Source: Cyclobacteriaceae bacterium (lineage in GTDB: Bacteria; Bacteroidota; Bacteroidia; Cytophagales; Cyclobacteriaceae). Taken from it: DNA of 49,359 nt. The notes below the pieces were generated by a model. That model had not been told where the DNA came from and did no database searches. It saw nothing but the letters and a program-made list of their open reading frames with translations. Numbering within the stretch: position 1 is the first letter of the stretch; each line of letters starts with the position of its first letter. Below are positions 44,113-49,359 of this stretch, piece by piece. The stretch is taken from NCBI GenBank assembly GCA_028285445.1, contig JANQPQ010000054.1, positions 1 through 49,359 of the forward strand, read 5' to 3'. A program made the position numbers and the translations under genes.

Positions 44113-44120
44113 TATATTTG
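44113..44120 (+). promoter_or_regulatory. Promoter -7 element of the lipoprotein-barrel gene pair
   Basis: TATATTTG matches TAnnTTTG exactly, 14 bases upstream of the ATG at 44135. A good -33 TTTG is not found at the expected distance, so strength is uncertain. Confidence 0.42.
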
Positions 44121-44134
44121 ACGTTTCTTAGAAT

Positions 44135-44590
44135 ATGCGCCTGTTATTTCAGAGCCTGTTGGCCATAATAGTTTTCTCGCTTGCCTTTTATTCGTGCCAG
44201 CCTGCCGTGGATTGTATTGGAGAAGGCAGGGATTTCATCGTAGTCAATTTCAAAAGCAAATCAACTGGTGAAGACTCTTTAGTGGTGTACGATACCATCA
44301 AGGCCATGAGCAGCGATAGTATTTTTTACGATTTTAATGACACCCTTTCTACCTTCAACCTCCCTCTGAACATTAATGCAACCCAAGCCACCTATCTCTT
44401 TCGCAAAGCAGGATTTGATACCACTATTGTGGTTAGCTATCAGGTCCAGACTAGCATCATCGACGATTTATGCCCTCCGGATGTGATCTTTTTCAACCTA
44501 GATACGTTGAGCACTTCATTTGATTCTCTGGTGGTAACAGACAAAACCTTATTTCAAAATTCAAATGCCAACTTCGAAATATATAAATAG
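44135..44590 (+). CDS. Predicted lipoprotein, DUF6452-like
   Basis: A 151-residue protein with a signal sequence ending in a lipobox-like AFYSC (Cys at residue 21), so probably anchored in the outer membrane facing the periplasm. The mature part is beta-rich with repeated aspartate/serine turns (SLVVYDTIKAMSSDSIFYDFND, DTTIVVSYQVQ) and one later Cys. It resembles small Bacteroidota lipoproteins grouped as DUF6452, which often sit beside a DUF6048-type protein, as here; this match is from memory and tentative. It overlaps the next gene by 26 bases. Confidence 0.7.
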   Translation: MRLLFQSLLAIIVFSLAFYSCQPAVDCIGEGRDFIVVNFKSKSTGEDSLVVYDTIKAMSSDSIFYDFNDTLSTFNLPLNINATQATYLFRKAGFDTTIVVSYQVQTSIIDDLCPPDVIFFNLDTLSTSFDSLVVTDKTLFQNSNANFEIYK

Positions 44591-45236
44591 GGTTTTGGTG
44601 ACTTCCCTACTTGCCGTGCTTATGGTAAGCCCAATTTATGCCCAGAGCAAATGGGCGCCTACTGCCATACGCCTCGGAACCGATATCAGCAATTGGGGGT
44701 TCACTTTATTCGATAGTAATAGAACAATCTACGAGTTTCATGCCGACGCCGATTTTGATAAGTACTTTCTGGTAGCGGATTATGGCATTGCTGAACGAAC
44801 TCGGATGAGTGACAACTTTACCTACAACTACGCTGGCAGCTATTTTAGAATTGGGCCAGATGTAAACCTGATGAAGCCCGACAATTTTGAAACTGTAATT
44901 TTTCTTGGATTCAGGTTTGCACGAAGTAGTTTCAATAACGATATAAGCTTTCCAAATCCCGGAGCTTTCGGTGCCGGGCAAATCATTCAAACTAATAACA
45001 ACCTAACCGCTACCTGGCTGGAGTTAGTAACTGGCATCAAGGTGAAGGTTTGGAAGAACCTCTTTATGGGTTACACTGGTCGATTGAAATTCAGCAAGAG
45101 TATTACAGCTACTGAAAACCTGGTGCCTTTTGAAATCCCGGGGTTGGGAAGAGCAGCGGAAAACAGCAACTGGGGATTCAACTACCACATTTTCTACCAA
45201 ATCCGATTTAGGGAGAAGCTTAAGCCTGCCAATTAA
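44565..45236 (+). CDS. Exported barrel-like protein, DUF6048-like
   Basis: A 223-residue protein with a signal peptide (INRVLVTSLLAVLMVSPIYA, then QSKW). The mature part alternates strands and ends with strand-like FNYHIFYQIRF, consistent with an outer-membrane beta-barrel. GNLFMGYTGRLKFSKSI-type and VIFLGFRFARSSF strands are visible. It is translationally linked to the lipoprotein before it, so they may form a complex. Its TAA and the ftsY TAA on the other strand share the TTAA at 45233-45236. Confidence 0.72.
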   Translation: MPTSKYINRVLVTSLLAVLMVSPIYAQSKWAPTAIRLGTDISNWGFTLFDSNRTIYEFHADADFDKYFLVADYGIAERTRMSDNFTYNYAGSYFRIGPDVNLMKPDNFETVIFLGFRFARSSFNNDISFPNPGAFGAGQIIQTNNNLTATWLELVTGIKVKVWKNLFMGYTGRLKFSKSITATENLVPFEIPGLGRAAENSNWGFNYHIFYQIRFREKLKPAN

Positions 45237-46195
45237 TCTTGTCGGCTAAAGAAGGAATCAACAAATTCCATCTTATTGAATACTTGCAGGTCGCCGACTT
45301 TTTCCCCAACGCCTATGTATTTTACAGGAATTCTGAATTCATCCGAGATTCCGATCACAACCCCACCTTTGGCGGTACCATCTAATTTGGTAATAGCCAG
45401 CGAAGTTACATCTGTTGCTTTGGTAAATTCTCGGGCTTGGATTATGGCGTTTTGGCCCGTGCTGCCATCAAGCACAAGAAGCACCTCATGCGGTGCTTCA
45501 GGGATGAACTTTTGCACTACCCTATGAATTTTCGAAAGCTCATTCATGAGATTAACCTTAGTATGTAATCTGCCGGCTGTGTCTACGATAACCACATCAT
45601 GCCCATCATCCACGGCAGTTTTAACGGCATCAAAAGCCACAGAGGCCGGATCGGTATTCATGCCATGTGATACAACCGGCACGCCCACTCTTTCTCCCCA
45701 AAGCTTCAATTGATCAACTGCGGCTGCTCTAAAAGTATCTGCAGCTCCTAAGATTACTGACTTTCCTGAAGCCTTGAATTGGGAGGCTAATTTGCCAATA
45801 GTCGTTGTTTTCCCAACTCCATTAACGCCAACAACTAAAATTACATAAGGCTTAATATTAGCTGGAGTAGAAAACTCTTCCAGGTCTTCGGTATTGTTTT
45901 CGGCTAATAGTCCTGCAATTTCCTCCCTTAGAATCTGGTCTAGCTCGGAAGTATTCAGGTACTTGTCCTTAGCCACTCGGGCTTCAATTCTCTGAATAAT
46001 TTTGATGGTTGTCTCGACCCCGACATCTGAAGTGATCAATACTTCTTCTAACTCGTCAAGTACCTCATCATCAACTGTTGATTTACCAACTACCGCCTTT
46101 CCTAGTTTCGAGAAGAAGCTTTGCTTAGATTTCTCGAGTCCTTTATCTAGCGAGTCTTTTTTCTCTTTAGAGAATATACCTTTTAGGAAAGCCAT
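45233..46195 (-). CDS. ftsY: Signal recognition particle receptor
   Basis: A 320-residue SRP GTPase that docks ribosome-SRP complexes at the membrane for co-translational insertion. GTPase motifs are G1 GVNGVGKTTTIGKLA, DTFRAAAVDQL, DTAGRLHTKVNLM and TKLDGTAKGG. The acidic A domain of E. coli FtsY is missing, leaving a short N-terminal helix, as is common outside gammaproteobacteria. It ends the minus-strand rpmB-rpmG-DUF4295-ftsY cluster. Confidence 0.97.
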   Translation of the reverse strand: MAFLKGIFSKEKKDSLDKGLEKSKQSFFSKLGKAVVGKSTVDDEVLDELEEVLITSDVGVETTIKIIQRIEARVAKDKYLNTSELDQILREEIAGLLAENNTEDLEEFSTPANIKPYVILVVGVNGVGKTTTIGKLASQFKASGKSVILGAADTFRAAAVDQLKLWGERVGVPVVSHGMNTDPASVAFDAVKTAVDDGHDVVIVDTAGRLHTKVNLMNELSKIHRVVQKFIPEAPHEVLLVLDGSTGQNAIIQAREFTKATDVTSLAITKLDGTAKGGVVIGISDEFRIPVKYIGVGEKVGDLQVFNKMEFVDSFFSRQD

Positions 46196-46269
46196 TTGTA
46201 GTGTTATAAAGTCAGGTCAATAAAAAAGTCCCTCGATGGGGACTTCACAAATAAATCTTAAAGTAACCC

Positions 46270-46425
46270 TTACTTCTTGGCCAGGGCATCCTTAACACCA
46301 TCAAGAGGAACCATCTCCTCCTTAAAAGTGTAAGCACCGGTTTTTTCAGACTTTACCGCTCTGATAACCTTCGCGAAGTTCTTGCCTTCGCCTTTCTGTA
46401 GAGTTGCAACAACTTTCTTGGCCAT
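46270..46425 (-). CDS. DUF4295 small basic protein
   Basis: A 51-residue lysine-rich protein (starts MAKKVVATLQKGEGKNFAKV, ends DGVKDALAKK) lying between the L33 gene and ftsY. DUF4295 proteins occupy exactly this position across Bacteroidota and are presumed ribosome-associated, but the function is not established. The ATG is 2 bases from the L33 stop, which fits operon translation. Confidence 0.9.
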   Translation of the reverse strand: MAKKVVATLQKGEGKNFAKVIRAVKSEKTGAYTFKEEMVPLDGVKDALAKK

Positions 46426-46427
46426 AG

Positions 46428-46610
46428 CTACTTAATTTCTTTGTGAACAGTTACTTTCTTCAAGATAGGATTATACTTCTTAAGCTCTATCCTATCAGGT
46501 GTATTCTTTCGGTTCTTAGTGGTGATATACCTTGAAGTACCAGGCATACCGCTGTCTTTGTGCTCAGTGCACTCTAAGATAACCTGTACTCTATTTCCTT
46601 TCTTTGCCAT
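46428..46610 (-). CDS. rpmG: 50S ribosomal protein L33
   Basis: The 60-residue L33 ([20 protein letters not shown] start, [19 protein letters not shown] core). It retains one Cys and lacks the CxxC zinc ribbon pairs, so it is the zinc-free form. It lies 17 bases after rpmB. Confidence 0.97.
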   Translation of the reverse strand: MAKKGNRVQVILECTEHKDSGMPGTSRYITTKNRKNTPDRIELKKYNPILKKVTVHKEIK

Positions 46611-46627
46611 GTTCTAATTGCTTTTGC

Positions 46628-46867
46628 TTAGATAAGCACGTTGCCGTTTTCTCTAGCTTCTCTTAATACTTTGGAGATGCCATTCTTGTTGATGGTTCTC
46701 ATGGCTGAAGTAGATACTTTCAGCGTGATCCATTTGTCCTCTTCTGGAATATAGTAACGCTTCTTATGAAGGTTCGGGTAGAACTTTCTACGCGTCTTAT
46801 TATGTGCGTGAGAAACGTTGTTTCCACTCAATGGTCGTTTTCCTGATACTTGGCAAACTTTCGACAT
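46628..46867 (-). CDS. rpmB: 50S ribosomal protein L28
   Basis: The 79-residue L28 with the typical start [20 protein letters not shown] and the [15 protein letters not shown] core. It lacks the CxxC motifs of zinc-binding L28. It heads the minus-strand ribosomal/ftsY operon. Confidence 0.97.
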   Translation of the reverse strand: MSKVCQVSGKRPLSGNNVSHAHNKTRRKFYPNLHKKRYYIPEEDKWITLKVSTSAMRTINKNGISKVLREARENGNVLI

Positions 46868-46904
46868 TATTTCCGTCCCTTTAAAATTCGGACTGCAAAT
46901 ATCA

Positions 46905-46935
46905 TATTTTTTTGGCTTTTGACAAAGCTGCTTTT
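46905..46935 (-). promoter_or_regulatory. Promoter of the rpmB operon
   Basis: On the minus strand TTTG (in AGCTTTGTC) is followed after 19 bases by GATATTTG, one mismatch from TAnnTTTG, about 35 bases before the rpmB ATG. Positions are approximate. Confidence 0.45.
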
Positions 46936-47051
46936 ATAAAATTCACTCCAAACTAATCGGTTAACAAGCATAATCAACTTGATTAAAAACTTTCATCAAT
47001 ACTCTCGGTCCAATCTATTTGAGTTTTCTGCCAAACAAGGCTTACTTTCGC

Positions 47052-47059
47052 TACCTTTG
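47052..47059 (+). promoter_or_regulatory. Promoter -7 element of the ornithine aminotransferase gene
   Basis: TACCTTTG (followed by C) is an exact TAnnTTTG match 27 bases before the ATG at 47087. The best -33 candidate is TTCTG (47026-47030), so the upstream element is weak. Confidence 0.5.
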
Positions 47060-47086
47060 CAACGTTACTAAATTCAGTACCTAGCC

Positions 47087-48334
47087 ATGATTGATGTTTT
47101 GAATTCAAGCCTTGAGGCAATACAATTAGAAGATAAGTTTGGAGCCCACAACTACCATCCACTGCCAGTGGTGCTCTCAAAAGGTGAAGGCGTTTTTCTT
47201 TGGGATGTCGAAGGAAAGAAATACTACGATTTTCTATCAGCGTACAGTGCTGTTAACCAAGGGCACTGTCATCCGAGAATTATCGACGCGCTAGTTAATC
47301 AGGCCAGAGAACTGACCTTAACTTCAAGGGCGTTTTATAGCGATAAGCTGGGGCTGGCAGAAAAATATTTTTGCGACTATTTCGGCTATGATAGGGCATT
47401 GTTAATGAACTCTGGTGCTGAGGCCAATGAAACTGCAATTAAGCTGGCAAGAAAGTGGGGCTACAAAGTGAAAGGCATACCAGCTAACGAGGCAGTAATT
47501 GTAGCTGTTGAAAGAAACTTCCATGGTAGAACAACTACGGTAATCTCAGCTTCAACCGATCCTTTGGCCAGAAAGGATTTTGGTCCCTTTATGCCGGGTT
47601 TCCAAATTATCCCTTATGACGATATCGCCGCCATGGAGGCAGCTCTTCAAAACCCGAATGTTTGTGGTTTTTGGTTCGAACCCATTCAGGGAGAAGCCGG
47701 TGTTTATGTTCCCGAGGATGGCTATCTGGCTGAAGCCGCTAGGATTTGTAAAGAAAACAATGTGCTGCTGATGATGGACGAGATTCAAACTGGGGTTGCG
47801 CGAACGGGAAAAATGCTAGCCAGCGATTATGAAGATGTTCATCCTGATCTGTTAATTCTAGGCAAGGCCATTTCAGGCGGTGTTTTGCCAGTATCTGCGG
47901 TATTGGCTTCTGACGAGGTAATGCTTACTATCCAGCCTGGCGAGCATGGCTCTACTTATGGTGGCAATCCATTGGCTTGCGCAGTTGCTATGGAAGCATT
48001 GCAGGTCGTGAAAGATGAGAATCTCACTGAGAATGCAGCCCGCATGGGAGAGATTTTCCGAGACAGAATGGAGCGGCTGGCAGAAAGTCACGATCTAGTG
48101 AAATTGGTAAGAGGCAAAGGCTTGCTAAACGCTATTGTCATAAACGACTCTGAAGAAAGTGAAACTGCCTGGAATATTTGCGTGGCTCTGAAGGAGAATG
48201 GCTTACTAGCGAAACCTACTCATGGTAACATTATAAGATTTGCACCGCCGCTGGTAATCACAGAGGAACAAATTCACGATTGCTGCGATATCATTGAAAA
48301 AGTAATAGATAAGTTCAGGATTACCCCTAATTGA
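47087..48334 (+). CDS. rocD: Ornithine--oxo-acid aminotransferase
   Basis: A 415-residue class III PLP aminotransferase that interconverts ornithine plus 2-oxoglutarate and glutamate 5-semialdehyde plus glutamate. The PLP lysine is K260 ([16 protein letters not shown]); other signatures are [39 protein letters not shown] and [16 protein letters not shown]. The start [20 protein letters not shown] is typical of OAT rather than ArgD. It stands alone with its own promoter, pointing to arginine/ornithine catabolism or proline synthesis. Confidence 0.93.
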   Translation: MIDVLNSSLEAIQLEDKFGAHNYHPLPVVLSKGEGVFLWDVEGKKYYDFLSAYSAVNQGHCHPRIIDALVNQARELTLTSRAFYSDKLGLAEKYFCDYFGYDRALLMNSGAEANETAIKLARKWGYKVKGIPANEAVIVAVERNFHGRTTTVISASTDPLARKDFGPFMPGFQIIPYDDIAAMEAALQNPNVCGFWFEPIQGEAGVYVPEDGYLAEAARICKENNVLLMMDEIQTGVARTGKMLASDYEDVHPDLLILGKAISGGVLPVSAVLASDEVMLTIQPGEHGSTYGGNPLACAVAMEALQVVKDENLTENAARMGEIFRDRMERLAESHDLVKLVRGKGLLNAIVINDSEESETAWNICVALKENGLLAKPTHGNIIRFAPPLVITEEQIHDCCDIIEKVIDKFRITPN

Positions 48335-48428
48335 AGGACCCAGCGGATACCTCCAGTTCTAATCGTTTAATTTCTTCAGAAAGTCCCATTGCCAGGGAGG
48401 CTCACCAAGCCTATTTAAAGTACGAGGG

Positions 48429-49337
48429 TTAGTAGAAAATTGAATTCAAAACCTTGACAATGAATGCACTTTGCGCTGCATTTTGGTTGGAAGACCCATT
48501 TTGTTCCACATAAATTGTTTCTTGCATTCTGAGCCTATTTCCGGCTACTACGTGCAATGGCCTAAATGGCCCGCGGCTCTGAAGTACCTTTTTGTATTGG
48601 GAGTCAAGATGAGGAAATTGCTTTTCTATAATCAAATACGGGCTTTCTATTAGTTCTTCGTATCTAACTTTGTTTCTATTCAAGCCGATGGAAAACAATA
48701 TTGTTAACATGTTTGATAGGCTCCAACTTATCATCGTTTTTACCGGTTTAACTGGATGTATATCGTGCTCAATTCCTTTTTTAGGATTCTTATTAAATGA
48801 TTTACTCCTTGAGAGAATTACTCCGTGAAGTTGCCTCACCGTATGCATCACCCTAACCTTATACTTCATTTTTTTTAGCAAGAGGATTCTTAGAGGTAAT
48901 TTTGAAGAGTCTATCAAGTACAAGTCGTTACCCCTCAATGCAAAAATGGCATCATATAACTTCTCGGTGTCATTTACTAAGTCACTAAACTGCTTACTGG
49001 GTAAGATTGCGTTTTTTAACAAGCCAAATACCCTTTTGTAACTTCCGAAGTACCGCAGCCAAGCCAAGTTGTATTCCTCTAAGCTTAACGTTCTTTCACG
49101 TGACCACCTCGCGCTAACTTCTGACCAAAAAGAGCATTGAGGAACCCTCTGCCCGCAGGAGCAGAACTCTTCATTAACTAACCCCTTTTTTGTAAAATTC
49201 TGTAATTCCCCGCATGAAAATGCATTCTCTTGAGCTCCTAATACTATATCAAACAAGGTGGATCCCGAACGCCCCTCGCCAGCAATAAAAATAATTTCGC
49301 CCTTCATGTAATCATCTGAGTTTCCGAATCCAGCCAT
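48429..49337 (-). CDS. Sulfotransferase family protein
   Basis: A 302-residue P-loop protein. The 5'-phosphosulfate-binding loop is GEGRSGSTLFDIVLGA (about 20-35), and the 3'-phosphate-binding region follows near VMHTVRQLHGVILSRSKS. It should transfer sulfate from PAPS to a carbohydrate or other acceptor. A Cys cluster (ENAFSCGELQNF, FCSCGQRVPQCSFW) is typical of related bacterial sulfotransferases. The translation starts at 49337, or at 49307 if the second Met is used. The sequence is visibly more A/T-rich than neighbouring genes, and it may belong to a surface-polysaccharide region beyond the right edge. Confidence 0.82.
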   Translation of the reverse strand: MAGFGNSDDYMKGEIIFIAGEGRSGSTLFDIVLGAQENAFSCGELQNFTKKGLVNEEFCSCGQRVPQCSFWSEVSARWSRERTLSLEEYNLAWLRYFGSYKRVFGLLKNAILPSKQFSDLVNDTEKLYDAIFALRGNDLYLIDSSKLPLRILLLKKMKYKVRVMHTVRQLHGVILSRSKSFNKNPKKGIEHDIHPVKPVKTMISWSLSNMLTILFSIGLNRNKVRYEELIESPYLIIEKQFPHLDSQYKKVLQSRGPFRPLHVVAGNRLRMQETIYVEQNGSSNQNAAQSAFIVKVLNSIFY

Positions 49338-49359
49338 ATCTTATAAGTTTAAGTAATAT

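Noticed and set aside
48335-48428. A possible terminator or gene remnant after rocD
   Set aside because: No stable stem with a U tract and no continuous reading frame with recognisable content was found.

Overview
The window looks like a chromosomal stretch from a member of the Bacteroidota, probably a free-living aerobic Cytophagales relative. This rests on several things. Gene starts mostly lack strong Shine-Dalgarno sequences. Several upstream regions carry the Bacteroidota promoter pair TTTG / TAnnTTTG. The order rpmB-rpmG-DUF4295-ftsY, a fused alpha/beta 2-oxoacid dehydrogenase E1, bacillithiol synthesis (BshC) and many exported beta-barrel or lipoproteins also fit. The genus is an inference from protein style, not from a database search. 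I saw no rRNA, tRNA, insertion sequence, phage gene or CRISPR array.

Layout. 1-2.5 kb: the 5' two thirds of carB, ending at a stop codon exactly at the window edge, and a DUF4199-like membrane protein. 2.5-6.4 kb: a membrane-anchored AraC regulator with a DoxX protein, a PLP threonine/serine dehydratase, and a TetR regulator preceded by a striking double operator and followed by an SRPBCC protein. 6.5-12.8 kb: a five-gene envelope cluster with a lipoprotein and two tandem modules. Each module is a small beta-barrel protein plus an exported WD40 propeller-Ig-caspase protein. 12.9-16.2 kb: a ferredoxin and a large exported metalloprotease-propeller-barrel protein.

16.4-29.8 kb: korA-korB directly followed by nuoABCD-HIJKLMN and two small genes. 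The NADH-oxidising subunits nuoE, nuoF and nuoG are absent, so the cluster reads as a 2-oxoacid:ferredoxin oxidoreductase feeding an 11-subunit complex I, with the nearby ferredoxin as a candidate carrier. 29.8-38 kb (minus strand): an MFS transporter, lipA, an exported barrel-like protein, a 1052-residue highly basic repeat protein, and a fused E1 of a lipoate-dependent 2-oxoacid dehydrogenase. 38-44 kb: an M16 peptidase, ispF, mnmD, 5-formyl-THF cyclo-ligase, bshC and rimO. 44-49.4 kb: a lipoprotein/barrel pair, ftsY with DUF4295 and the L33 and L28 genes, ornithine aminotransferase, and a sulfotransferase at the right edge.

The most promising candidate for an undescribed system is the twin barrel/WD40-caspase cluster. 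Both copies carry signal peptides, so the caspases should act in the periplasm or at the surface. Their caspase domains are nearly identical while the WD40 and barrel parts have diverged, which suggests a constant effector with two different sensors. Second come the ferredoxin-linked complex I locus with an uncharacterised 112-residue protein fused into its operon, and the arginine/lysine-rich repeat protein.
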